Origin: Claveliimonas sp034178805
Lineage (GTDB): Bacteria > Bacillota > Clostridia > Lachnospirales > Lachnospiraceae
Direction of reading: 5' to 3'
Length of the DNA stretch: 64,000 nt
Assembly (NCBI RefSeq): GCF_050314255.1
Contig: NZ_JBNPMZ010000003.1
Coordinates: forward strand, 186,001-250,000
The position numbers and the translations under genes were made by a program. How positions within the stretch are numbered: position 1 is the first letter of the stretch; each line of letters starts with the position of its first letter. Under the pieces are notes generated by a model. That model did no database searches. It had not been told where the DNA came from and was given only the letters and a program-made list of their open reading frames with translations. Shown here in pieces: positions 27,328 through 35,895 of this stretch.

Positions 27328-28020
27328 CTAATATTTTCTGATTCTTTCTATAAGAATGGCCAATGTAACTTTTATCATATAATAAACCGATTTCTTCAAT
27401 GAAATTGATGAGACTCCTCCTTCTCTCTCTTTCATGATCACGGGAATTTCCTCAATCTTCATCCCTCTTCTCAAAACCGCCACAACTGTCTCCGGTTCCG
27501 GATAGTCTCTTGGATAATCGGCTGCAAATACCTGCATGACATTTCTTCCTATCATTCTGAGCCCTGATGTGGGATCTGTAATTTTATGTCCGGTAAGAAG
27601 GAAAATTAATTTTGAAAAGAAAACAATTCCAACCCGCCGAAGCCTTGATGATTGAAATCCCTGTTTTTCAATAAACCGGGAACCAATGACCATGTCCAAA
27701 TGATTATCCATCAAATGCTTTGCCATCGTATCCAGAAATTCCGGATCATGCTGTCCATCACCGTCCACCTGCACCGCAACGTCGTATCCATATTCTAACG
27801 CATATTTATATCCGGTCTGAACAGCCCCCCCAATACCGAGATTAATGGGAAGATTTACGATATTATATCCTTTTTCCTCACAGATCTCCCTTGTATGGTC
27901 TACCGAACAGTCATTGATGATCACATAGTCAAATCCTGCTGCGTTCTTCTGAATAGCCGTTACTGTCTTTTCTATATTGCTTTCCTCATTATATGCGGGA
28001 ATAATAATTAATTTTTTCAT
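27328..28020 (-). CDS. DPM-like GT2 polyprenyl-phosphate glycosyltransferase
   Basis: 230 residues. GT-A fold with IIIPAYNEESNIEKTV at the start and the VDGDGQHDP motif near residue 95, both hallmarks of the dolichol/polyprenyl-phosphate mannosyltransferase group. No C-terminal membrane helices, so membrane placement may depend on the neighbouring DUF2304 protein. It should make a polyprenyl-monophosphate sugar used by an outside-acting GT-C enzyme; the membrane protein at 19078-20961 is one candidate partner. The ribosome site is weak. Confidence 0.88.
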   Translation of the reverse strand: MKKLIIIPAYNEESNIEKTVTAIQKNAAGFDYVIINDCSVDHTREICEEKGYNIVNLPINLGIGGAVQTGYKYALEYGYDVAVQVDGDGQHDPEFLDTMAKHLMDNHLDMVIGSRFIEKQGFQSSRLRRVGIVFFSKLIFLLTGHKITDPTSGLRMIGRNVMQVFAADYPRDYPEPETVVAVLRRGMKIEEIPVIMKEREGGVSSISLKKSVYYMIKVTLAILIERIRKY

Positions 28021-28028
28021 AACCTATA

Positions 28029-28853
28029 TTATTTTGCAGTCTGTTCCAATTCGTTAGACTGCTGTCCTTTCGAATACTGTCTTAGTAATAACCGCGCAAA
28101 CCACTCCGGCCAGAATTTACAGAACATCTCCAACTCTTCCGCCGTTCTTTTATTATCACCGATTGCCGCCGTAGTCTCCGAATCCTCATGAATCCTGTGT
28201 CCCATTATCAGCCTGGGAATATATACGAACTCGCCTTTTAATCCGGACAGCTTTTCCCATGCTTCCCAGTCTTCACATGCCCGGTAATGATTCTCGAAAA
28301 TAACTTCCGGAAGATTATTCGTCACAAAAGTAACCGATGGACAACAGATTGGTGACCCAAATGAAAGAATTCTTCGTCTTACCCACCTGGATCTCTGAAG
28401 TCCTCTGATGCGAAGCGGAAGAAGCATCAGCCTTTTTATATTCAATATTTTATTTTTCAGAATTCTCTGCCCATCCCGTATTTCATAATAATCACCAAAT
28501 ATTATAAGAGGATGTTCTGCCTGCTTCGCTGATCTGAGGACCGCCGAAAGATAGCCTTTTTCATATACATCATCCTGGTGTGCGATGGTGATATAATCAC
28601 TGTGACACTTTTCCTTTGCACACTTATAACCGAAATTCCAATCCTCTGTTATTCCTCCCTTTCCCTCATTTACAAAGTACCGAATCTGATATTTCTCTGC
28701 AATTCCTTCAATGTAGGGATTAGGTGTTGATGTAATGATCAGAATATTCTCTTTTTTTGTTTGTCGAATCAGTGAATTCACGCATTCCTCCAAATATGGA
28801 CTTTCCTTGTATGCGCAGATCACAAAAGTATGTTTATGCATTTTTCCATCCAT
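28029..28853 (-). CDS. GT2 glycosyltransferase
   Basis: 274 residues. GT-A fold with FVICAYKESPYLEE, AHQDDVYEKGY (QDD as the metal site) and ACEDWEAWEKLSG as the catalytic acidic region. An alternative ATG four codons downstream has a GGATGGA ribosome-like site and cannot be excluded as the true start. Donor and acceptor unknown. Between the SDR gene and the DPM-like GT. Confidence 0.85.
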   Translation of the reverse strand: MDGKMHKHTFVICAYKESPYLEECVNSLIRQTKKENILIITSTPNPYIEGIAEKYQIRYFVNEGKGGITEDWNFGYKCAKEKCHSDYITIAHQDDVYEKGYLSAVLRSAKQAEHPLIIFGDYYEIRDGQRILKNKILNIKRLMLLPLRIRGLQRSRWVRRRILSFGSPICCPSVTFVTNNLPEVIFENHYRACEDWEAWEKLSGLKGEFVYIPRLIMGHRIHEDSETTAAIGDNKRTAEELEMFCKFWPEWFARLLLRQYSKGQQSNELEQTAK

Positions 28854-28866
28854 TTCTTTAATTTAG

Positions 28867-29916
28867 TCAATCAAAACTCTTCATGCTCTGAATCATGCGT
28901 TCAAACGAATCCCGCAAATCTACTTCCGCTTTCCAGCCGAGTTCTTCTATTTTCGCAGTATCCAGAGCAATTTTAATCGTCGGTCCGTAACCCAGCTTTG
29001 ACACATCTTCTGCAATATCAAAAACAACTTTAATCTTATCCTTTGCAATATCATGAGCAACCAGCTTTGCCATTTCACAAATACTGATTCCTGTTGCTTT
29101 GTTTGCAATATTATAAGCTTCACAGTCTCTGCCTTTCAGGAGAACGCACAGAATTCCCATAACTGCATCTCTGATGTAACAGTAATTTCTGTATGTTTCC
29201 CCCTTTGTTTTCAACACGATGTCTTTTTCTTCTATTGCACATCTTGCAAACTGTGCAAATACCCTGTTATCCCCATAGGACACTCCCGGTCCGAAAGTCT
29301 GGGACAATCTCGCTATCTTTACAGGAACATTATACTCATTTCCATAGGATATACAGAGACACTCTGCCATCCGCTTTCCCTCAGAATAGCTGCTTCTCGG
29401 AACAAGCTGGTCAATATAACCGTACTCATCCTCCCGGATACTCATTTTATCCGGATCTGTAACGCCATACACTTCCAGTGATGAGAGGTATACCATACTT
29501 TCTACTTTTTTGTTCCTTGCAAATTTCAGCACATTATCCGTTCCGTTCATTCCCGTCAGTATTGTTTCTACGGGATAATCTACGAAATCCCTGGAGCTGG
29601 TCATACTGGCTCCATGTATAATATAGTCTATATCATCTTCGATATCAATATCCGCCTGAATATCCCCTGTTACTGTATGCACAAAACCTGTACAGTCTCT
29701 AAATAATTTTTCCGCTTTTCCTATATTCCGCACCAATGCATATATGCGGATTTCTCCATCATACAGCTGGTTATATTTATCCAGTGCAAATACAATCTGT
29801 GAACCGATAAGACCCGATGCCCCGGTAATCAGTACTGCCTTATTCCGAAGCCTGTCCCAGGCAATGTCAGCTGAATTTGCAATATATTCTATATCTTCCA
29901 ATAAAATGTGATCCAT
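28867..29916 (-). CDS. Extended SDR (NAD-dependent epimerase/dehydratase/reductase family)
   Basis: 349 residues. ITGASGLIGSQIV (NAD binding), YLSSLEVYG (catalytic Ser) and YSEGKRMAE (YxxxK) place it in the extended SDR family near dTDP-glucose dehydratases and UDP-glucuronate decarboxylases. It directly follows the IspD/TarI-like cytidylyltransferase gene (12 bases). In CDP-alditol pathways a cytidylyltransferase is paired with a reductase, and IspD-SDR fusions such as Bcs1 (CDP-ribitol synthesis) are known, so a CDP-activated substrate is plausible. That link is inference from position. Confidence 0.8.
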   Translation of the reverse strand: MDHILLEDIEYIANSADIAWDRLRNKAVLITGASGLIGSQIVFALDKYNQLYDGEIRIYALVRNIGKAEKLFRDCTGFVHTVTGDIQADIDIEDDIDYIIHGASMTSSRDFVDYPVETILTGMNGTDNVLKFARNKKVESMVYLSSLEVYGVTDPDKMSIREDEYGYIDQLVPRSSYSEGKRMAECLCISYGNEYNVPVKIARLSQTFGPGVSYGDNRVFAQFARCAIEEKDIVLKTKGETYRNYCYIRDAVMGILCVLLKGRDCEAYNIANKATGISICEMAKLVAHDIAKDKIKVVFDIAEDVSKLGYGPTIKIALDTAKIEELGWKAEVDLRDSFERMIQSMKSFD

Positions 29917-29928
29917 TTTTTCTCCATT

Positions 29929-30648
29929 CTAAATGCCAAATATCTGTGAATTTTCCATGGCATCAATTAATGCCCTGAAAATGTAAAAATCTGAAGGGGT
30001 CGTAATCTTGATATTCTCCGGTCCCCCCTCTACTGTATAAAGAGAATACCCATAGTCACTCATCATCGTTGCAGAATCAATCTTATCATGAATGTTATCA
30101 GCAATTGCTTTCCTGTGTGCCGCATAGATATCCTTTAAAAAATAACCCTGAGGCGCCTTCGCCATACGGCATCTGCTTCGTTCCACACTTGTATAAACCT
30201 GATTATCATCCGCTGTAAGCATTACTGTTTCCGTAACCGGGGCAACCGTCACTGCAGATCCATGCTCCTCCACACATCTGATATTGGCTGTGATAAGTTC
30301 CTCGTTGATCAGCGGCCTTACTCCGTCATGTATCAGTACGACTGAATCTTCCGGACAGTTTTCATGTATCACCTGAAGCCCGTTATAAATTGAATCCTGT
30401 CCCGTAGCGCCTCCCGGAACAATCCATTTCACTTTCTCAATACAGTTTTTCTTCAAAATCAATTTCAGATAATCTATCCATTCTTCAATACAGACAACCG
30501 CAATGGCATCAATCTCCGGATGTTTTTCAAAATGTTCGATTGTATAAATGATAATCTCCTTACCGTGGAGCTCCAGAAATTGTTTTGGTCTTGATTTTGA
30601 ATTCATTCTTTTGCCGGAACCTCCGGCAAAAATCAATGCAACATTCAT
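29929..30648 (-). CDS. IspD/TarI-family cytidylyltransferase
   Basis: 239 residues. FAGGSGKRMN and RPKQFLEL (CTP-binding loop), VLIHDGVRPL, and SATMMSDYGY with the final PENIKITTPSDF segment, all diagnostic of the IspD/TarI family. It joins CMP to a phosphorylated polyol or, in IspD proper, methylerythritol phosphate. The location between an SDR and a TagD-like fusion, with LicD transferases nearby, favours a TarI-like envelope role over isoprenoid synthesis. Product could be a CDP-alditol. GGAGG lies 7 bases before the ATG. Confidence 0.86.
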   Translation of the reverse strand: MNVALIFAGGSGKRMNSKSRPKQFLELHGKEIIIYTIEHFEKHPEIDAIAVVCIEEWIDYLKLILKKNCIEKVKWIVPGGATGQDSIYNGLQVIHENCPEDSVVLIHDGVRPLINEELITANIRCVEEHGSAVTVAPVTETVMLTADDNQVYTSVERSRCRMAKAPQGYFLKDIYAAHRKAIADNIHDKIDSATMMSDYGYSLYTVEGGPENIKITTPSDFYIFRALIDAMENSQIFGI

Positions 30649-30666
30649 ACTCCATCCTCCATCCCA

Positions 30667-31977
30667 TCAGGCATTTTCAATAGTCAGTACATCTTCATTG
30701 CTGTTATACGCTTCAATCACTGAACTGATTGCCAGTGCAATTTCATCGTCCAGATAGGTTCCTTTTACGCCCGTTTCAACCGAACGCAGGAATTCCAGAA
30801 TCTCATAACGGATTCCTTCACCATCCAACTGATAAAAATATCTCTTATTCTGTTCCGGATTTTCATACCTTACTTCAAAATAATCTGTTTTCCACCATGG
30901 TGCCGGAACATAAATATATCCTTTTGTTCCTGTAATTACAAGTATTCCTTCTGATTTAACACCTTTTCCGACTTTAATTGAACCCACGGCATTCTGATAT
31001 AAAAAATCAATTTTTGTAAATGCATCATACCTTTCAGCCTTTGATTCGATCCAGGAAACGATCCTCTTATTCAGATAGTTTGTTCCCAGCATCTGAAAAA
31101 CCGGTAAAAGTGCAATCGGTCCCCAATCAGACAGACTTCCCCATCTCTGCTCTGCCCTGCTGTATTCTGTATCCTGTTCCCGCATACTTGTACAGGTTGC
31201 CTCGACAGAAACAACTTTGCCGATTACTCCGCCTTTCGCAAGAAGGCAAAGTCTGTGATATGCCGTAGCGTAAGCTGTCTTTATTGCTTCCATTAAAATT
31301 AGTTTTTTCTCTTCAGCCAGATTCATAAGGTATCTGCAATCACTTTCCGTCTCTGCGACCGGTGATTCACACAGCACATGCTTTCCTTTCAGCAGTGCTC
31401 GCTTCACTAAGCCTGCACGCTCCTTTGGATTTGAAACCACATATACTGCATCTGATTTATTCAACAGTTCTTCATACTCAGTTTTCTCATAACCATTGCA
31501 TACACCTGTGACCTCTGCACCATTTACATACCGGACCTCTGCGACAAACTTGTCCACCATTGCCGATTCTCCGACAATTCCTATACGAAAAACATGATTG
31601 CGGCTGCGCAGTTCAGAACTGGATACTCCTTCTGTACGCGGAAGATATACGACCTGGCAGTATTCCTTCAGATAATCAAATTTCCCTTCCCAGTCTGAAC
31701 CGATAGCAAAAATATCCACTCCATATCTTCTGATGTCATCAATTTTCTGCCCCTGATACTCTTCGACAATAATCTCATCTGCAAGCCCGGTCTCACGCAC
31801 TGCTTCTATTCTTTCAATCAGAGACTGCTTTCCATTAATCTTTCCACGGGTCTTATCAAAATCATCTGCCGTAACGCCGACGATTAAATAATCTCCCAGT
31901 GCCCTGGCTCTTTCCAACAGTCGTATATGTCCGTAATGCAGTAAATCGTAGGTACCGTAAGTAATTACTTTCTTCAT
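30667..31977 (-). CDS. Fusion of TagD-like cytidylyltransferase and Gfo/Idh/MocA-type oxidoreductase
   Basis: 436 residues. Residues 1-130 are a TagD/GCT-like nucleotidyltransferase: TYGTYDLLHYGHIRLL with the HxGH motif, and RTEGVSSSELR in place of the usual RTxGISTT. Residues about 135-436 are Gfo/Idh/MocA-like: RIGIVGESAMV for the nucleotide-binding loop and LLKGKHVLCESPVAET where the family has EKP. The catalytic-site Lys is thus Ser here (ESP), so the second domain may be altered or non-catalytic. Predicted to activate glycerol-3-phosphate or a similar small phosphate to a CDP derivative. Flanked by a HisC-like aminotransferase and an IspD-like enzyme, upstream of which are two LicD genes. 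AGGAG precedes the start. Confidence 0.86.
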   Translation of the reverse strand: MKKVITYGTYDLLHYGHIRLLERARALGDYLIVGVTADDFDKTRGKINGKQSLIERIEAVRETGLADEIIVEEYQGQKIDDIRRYGVDIFAIGSDWEGKFDYLKEYCQVVYLPRTEGVSSSELRSRNHVFRIGIVGESAMVDKFVAEVRYVNGAEVTGVCNGYEKTEYEELLNKSDAVYVVSNPKERAGLVKRALLKGKHVLCESPVAETESDCRYLMNLAEEKKLILMEAIKTAYATAYHRLCLLAKGGVIGKVVSVEATCTSMREQDTEYSRAEQRWGSLSDWGPIALLPVFQMLGTNYLNKRIVSWIESKAERYDAFTKIDFLYQNAVGSIKVGKGVKSEGILVITGTKGYIYVPAPWWKTDYFEVRYENPEQNKRYFYQLDGEGIRYEILEFLRSVETGVKGTYLDDEIALAISSVIEAYNSNEDVLTIENA

Positions 31978-31986
31978 ATAACTCTC

Positions 31987-33045
31987 CTAAGCATCGATTT
32001 CATAAAATGCATCTAAGAAAATCTTCATTGCTTCACATGAACCAATTGAGACACGTATATATTTCTTCAACAACGGGTTCCCATAGGGGTGCACAAGAAC
32101 TTTCTTCTTGTCAGCCAGTCTGTCGGAAACTTCTTTTGCGTCATGATTTGGCTTCACAAAAATAAAATTCCCTCTGCAGTCACGACACTCATAACCATGT
32201 TCCCTGAGGCTGTCCAGTGTATACTTTTTTCCCCTGTTTTCAATATCGATCATCTGTTCAATAATATCCGGATTATCGATTAATCTTTCGGCAAACAAAA
32301 GTGCAATGGAATTTGCATCAAAAGTCAGTCTTCCTTTTTTTACATAGTTTATAATCTCCGGATTACTGATGATAACTCCCAATCTGCATGCTGCTAAAGA
32401 CATTAATTTCGAAAATGTCCTCAGAACAACTACATTTTCTTCATTCAATGCATATCTGAGAAAAGTATTTGGGTAAAAATAGTGATATGCTTCATCAATA
32501 ATAACAATGGCACCAACTTCTTTTGCCCGTTCTATTACCTGTTCCAGCTCTTCCTCTGAATAAACATTTCCGACCGGATTATTGGGGTTCAGCAATACTA
32601 TGATTCTGGTATCCGAAGTAATTGCCGCAAGAATTTTATCTATGCAGATTGTCAGATCTTCTTCATAGGATACCGGGACATGTTTCAGACCAAGGATACT
32701 GCAATTCACCCAGTACATTTCAAAGGATGGCGATACCGTAACCACTTCTTTTCCAACTTCACCAAAAGTTTCCAGCAAATAACGAATTGCCATATCAGAT
32801 CCATTGGTAGTGAGCACGTTTTCGTACTCTGCCCCAATATAGTCAGCATATTTTTGAAGAAACCGGTCCGGTTCCGGGTAAACTGACAAAAACTCCGGTG
32901 TGATTTCTTTTAACACAGAATCCACGAATTCTTTTGGCAACCCTTCCGGATTTTCATTCATATCATAACGATAATAATCATATCTGCCCTGTCCCGGAAA
33001 AACTCTTTGTGTGTTTTTTATATGTTCATTCACGTAATACTTCAT
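31987..33045 (-). CDS. HisC-like class I/II PLP aminotransferase or decarboxylase
   Basis: 352 residues, fold type I PLP enzyme. NENPEGLPKEF at the N-terminus, LLNPNNPVGNVY, VIIDEAYHYF and RTFSKLMSLAACRLG, whose Lys binds PLP. It resembles HisC and CobD. Histidine genes are absent, and it sits 9 bases before a CDP-activating enzyme and 1 base after a LicD gene, so an amino-phosphate product for CDP activation is more likely. Related HisC-like enzymes in Campylobacter capsule loci make serinol phosphate or decarboxylate phosphoserine to ethanolamine phosphate; this is inference for the present gene. GGGAG lies 7 bases upstream. Confidence 0.83.
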   Translation of the reverse strand: MKYYVNEHIKNTQRVFPGQGRYDYYRYDMNENPEGLPKEFVDSVLKEITPEFLSVYPEPDRFLQKYADYIGAEYENVLTTNGSDMAIRYLLETFGEVGKEVVTVSPSFEMYWVNCSILGLKHVPVSYEEDLTICIDKILAAITSDTRIIVLLNPNNPVGNVYSEEELEQVIERAKEVGAIVIIDEAYHYFYPNTFLRYALNEENVVVLRTFSKLMSLAACRLGVIISNPEIINYVKKGRLTFDANSIALLFAERLIDNPDIIEQMIDIENRGKKYTLDSLREHGYECRDCRGNFIFVKPNHDAKEVSDRLADKKKVLVHPYGNPLLKKYIRVSIGSCEAMKIFLDAFYEIDA

Positions 33046-33046
33046 A

Positions 33047-33919
33047 TCAATTCTCCCTTTTTGGAAACTTCAATTCATATGGATAATGATTTTTTCTTTT
33101 TTCTTCCGGCGGAAGTTTCATATAATCCCCATACATTCCCGTCAGATTATCGTGAAGATTATGTGGGAAATTCAGCATAATGTCTTCATACGGCAATTTC
33201 TGCAGTGGGAAAATATCTTTCACATAATACGTGTTCATATATGGACTTGTATCACATAAAAAATTCAATTTCTTTGTTGTTTTATAATGATTAAATCTTG
33301 TTTCCGCCTCATAGGCTTTCTTATAAATCCAAAGTTTCGGCACATGGCACACGGATAAAACCAGATGTATCATCCCACAAACTGCATGTACTGCTTTTGC
33401 TTTCCATCCGGAAAATCCCAGCATCGGAAACGGAATGCTGCGAAGAATAAGCAGTTTACTCCAAAACCATGCATCCCGCGCCTGCTTTTTCGCCTCTTTC
33501 GGGTTATCGCTCACCTTATCATAAGGATATATATCAAGGAAAATACCCATTGGAGCCTTAATGTTTTTGAGTGCTTCCTCTTTAAACCGGGTTCCCCGAA
33601 GTGTCATTCTTGTTGTCATCAACGGATAATTCGGATAGCGCTCCGTATTCATGATCAGATATTTATCTCCCATCTCTTCTTCCACATAGGTGATGAGCTT
33701 TTCAAAATCTTCTCTTGGAAGAGCAATATCAATATCGTCATCCCATGGAATAAATCCCTGGTGACGAAGAGCTCCGATACCCGTGCCTGCAATTCCAAAA
33801 TAGGTCAGATTATGACGTTCACAAATATCAATAAAATCCTTCAGGATACCCAATTCTGTTTTCTGAATCCTGCGTAATGTTTTTTCATCATATTCTCTGT
33901 ACTGCTTTTTCTTTTTCAT
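33047..33919 (-). CDS. LicD-family phosphotransferase
   Basis: 290 residues. The LicD core HQGFIPWDDDIDIALPRED (about 53-71) carries the Asp cluster that binds metal and the CDP donor; ELGILKDFIDICERHNLTYF precedes it. Family members transfer a phospho-substituent such as phosphocholine, phosphoribitol or phosphoethanolamine from a CDP donor to a sugar. A C-terminal LPPEEKRKNHYPYEL segment is shared with the next LicD gene, showing the two are paralogues. Lies directly beside the aminotransferase gene (1-base gap). Confidence 0.93.
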   Translation of the reverse strand: MKKKKQYREYDEKTLRRIQKTELGILKDFIDICERHNLTYFGIAGTGIGALRHQGFIPWDDDIDIALPREDFEKLITYVEEEMGDKYLIMNTERYPNYPLMTTRMTLRGTRFKEEALKNIKAPMGIFLDIYPYDKVSDNPKEAKKQARDAWFWSKLLILRSIPFPMLGFSGWKAKAVHAVCGMIHLVLSVCHVPKLWIYKKAYEAETRFNHYKTTKKLNFLCDTSPYMNTYYVKDIFPLQKLPYEDIMLNFPHNLHDNLTGMYGDYMKLPPEEKRKNHYPYELKFPKREN

Positions 33920-33920
33920 C

Positions 33921-34778
33921 TTATTCTATCTCTCCAAACTCAAGCTCTACCGGGCAATGATTTGTACGTTTCTCTACCGGAGGGAGCTTCATATAATCAC
34001 CCATATGCTGCCTCAATTGTTCATCGTAGTTCTTAAGAAGCCTGATTTCCGTATCTTCAAACGGATACCTGACTGTTGGATATGCATTACTTTTTTGGAT
34101 ATCCATAATATGTGATCCCGGGTCAAACAAACAGGTATACTTATCCGACCTGCCACGCCAGGAAGTAGCACAGTGGAGAAATCTCCGATAAAGAATTTCA
34201 TCGCTCTTTGGAAGAAGCCTGAGCCCGATGCGCATAAATCCACAGATAATATTTTTTATTTTCTGCTTCATCGGCTGTCCATGCAGAAGCCTGAAAAAGT
34301 TAATATTCCGAATTCTGTAGAGCACTGTATACCGCCGGCATTTTTTTATAATTTTATCCGCTTTTTTCTGTTCCTGCGGAATGCTGTCATATATAAATAA
34401 ATCCATCAAAATGCCTGGTCTGAAGCCTGCTGCTGCTGCATATTCATTCACAAACACTGTACCGCGGCGCATCAGTGTCGGCTGCAGATTATAGTATTTG
34501 TGTGGCTGATCCGGTCCCCATAATTCATACTTTTCAGAGAACACTTTATCCTTTTTCATAGCTCTTACAAATCGATGATAATCCTCTCTCAGAAGCGCAA
34601 TATCAATATCATCATCCCACGGGATAAATCCCTGATGTCTGACAGCACCTATTGCTGTTCCTGCTATTGCAAAATACTCAATTCCGTTCCTGTCACACAG
34701 TTCCATAAAATCTTTAAGCATATTCAGTTCTGCCTGATGAAGCTGTTCCAAAACCTCTGGTTCATACTCTCCGTACAT
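33921..34778 (-). CDS. LicD-family phosphotransferase
   Basis: 285 residues from the ATG at 34776-34778, which has AAGGAG 5 bases upstream; an in-frame start twelve codons earlier lacks one. LicD core HQGFIPWDDDIDIALLRED, preceded by ELNMLKDFMELCDRNGIEYF, and C-terminal LPPVEKRTNHCPVEL. It is a paralogue of the gene at 33047-33919, to which it is linked by a 1-base gap. Two LicD enzymes with two cytidylyltransferases nearby suggest one transferase per CDP donor. Confidence 0.93.
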   Translation of the reverse strand: MYGEYEPEVLEQLHQAELNMLKDFMELCDRNGIEYFAIAGTAIGAVRHQGFIPWDDDIDIALLREDYHRFVRAMKKDKVFSEKYELWGPDQPHKYYNLQPTLMRRGTVFVNEYAAAAGFRPGILMDLFIYDSIPQEQKKADKIIKKCRRYTVLYRIRNINFFRLLHGQPMKQKIKNIICGFMRIGLRLLPKSDEILYRRFLHCATSWRGRSDKYTCLFDPGSHIMDIQKSNAYPTVRYPFEDTEIRLLKNYDEQLRQHMGDYMKLPPVEKRTNHCPVELEFGEIE

Positions 34779-34816
34779 AATTACTCCTTTTAATCCGATG
34801 CAGTACTGCCGCATTC

Positions 34817-35872
34817 TTACACTTTTTTAAAACGAAATTTTGCCAGCAGGCCGGTACCCTTATCAATAAGAATAATCAGCCTTTTATATTTTCTCTCATA
34901 AAAATACTTCATCGTAATATATACCCGAAGATTATCCTTCCGGACTGACGCTAATGTTTTCTTCGGAATATTTTTATCAAAAACAGGATGATTCCTCATT
35001 CGATTGAGATATGATGCTTTTTCACTCAAAGTCATATCACATGTTTGAATACACATATAATCAATGATCGGATACACATATGAATTGATCAGAAATTCAT
35101 TTTTCATTCTGTTTGTTACTTTTTTATGGCAGATCTCAGAATAAAATTTATACTCCAGATTCATGTTGATCATATTTTTTTCCAGATAATCCCTCTGAAA
35201 ATTTCTGGACGTACTGCGGCTTTCCCTCTGTGTCCACGAATAATACTCTTTGGAATTAAATCCAAGTTTCTCACAATGCATCAGAAACTGCAGATTAAAA
35301 TTCAGATCCTCTGAACCGTACTTAAAACGTTCATCGAATCGAATATGATTTTTTTCAATTATTTCCCGACGATAAAATGCTGTCCAGATCGTATCTTCCC
35401 GCCTGATATTTCGATAGAATTTATAAAAATCTTTTCTTTCAATAAACATATCCTGAATACGGGTATGTATCTCCCATATACGCCCGTCATCTTTTTCCAG
35501 ACGCTTGATCTTGGCATATCTCATCAAATCCACATTATGCTTCTTTGCCAGTTCATAATTATCCCGGATCAAATGCGGCAGATAAATGTCATCATTGTCG
35601 CAAAAGCCGACATACTCTCCTTCTGCCACCTCCAGGCCTGCATTTCTTGCAGAGCAAATGCCTCCGTTTGATTTATGCACAACTTTTACATTTGGGTACT
35701 TCTTTGCATATTCATCACAGATAGTTCCACTGTTATCCGGACTTCCATCATCCACCATAATCAGTTCAAAATCTTCAAAATCCTGATTCAACACACTGTC
35801 TACTGCCTTTTTCAGATATTTTTCCGAATTGTAAACCGGCATTATTATACTGACTTTTCGTCTGTTATCCAC
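34817..35872 (-). CDS. GT2 glycosyltransferase
   Basis: 351 residues from a GTG start (35870-35872) with AGGAG 10 bases upstream. GT-A fold: VSIIMPVYNSEKYL, VDDGSPDNSG, NDDIYLPH (DxD equivalent) and a basic C-terminal region ending in FRFKKV, likely touching the membrane. The CpsI-like sequence is common in Firmicute capsule loci. Donor unknown. Confidence 0.88.
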   Translation of the reverse strand: MDNRRKVSIIMPVYNSEKYLKKAVDSVLNQDFEDFELIMVDDGSPDNSGTICDEYAKKYPNVKVVHKSNGGICSARNAGLEVAEGEYVGFCDNDDIYLPHLIRDNYELAKKHNVDLMRYAKIKRLEKDDGRIWEIHTRIQDMFIERKDFYKFYRNIRREDTIWTAFYRREIIEKNHIRFDERFKYGSEDLNFNLQFLMHCEKLGFNSKEYYSWTQRESRSTSRNFQRDYLEKNMINMNLEYKFYSEICHKKVTNRMKNEFLINSYVYPIIDYMCIQTCDMTLSEKASYLNRMRNHPVFDKNIPKKTLASVRKDNLRVYITMKYFYERKYKRLIILIDKGTGLLAKFRFKKV

Positions 35873-35895
35873 AATATATTTCTCCTATCTTTATC

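Noticed and set aside
29929..30648. Isoprenoid enzyme IspD
   Set aside because: Sequence alone fits IspD or TarI; the location with LicD and TagD-like genes favours a TarI-like role, so the ispD name was not used.
31987..33045. Histidine biosynthesis HisC
   Set aside because: No other his genes are near and the gene is embedded between LicD and CDP-donor genes; a glycan role is more likely, although fold alone does not exclude HisC.
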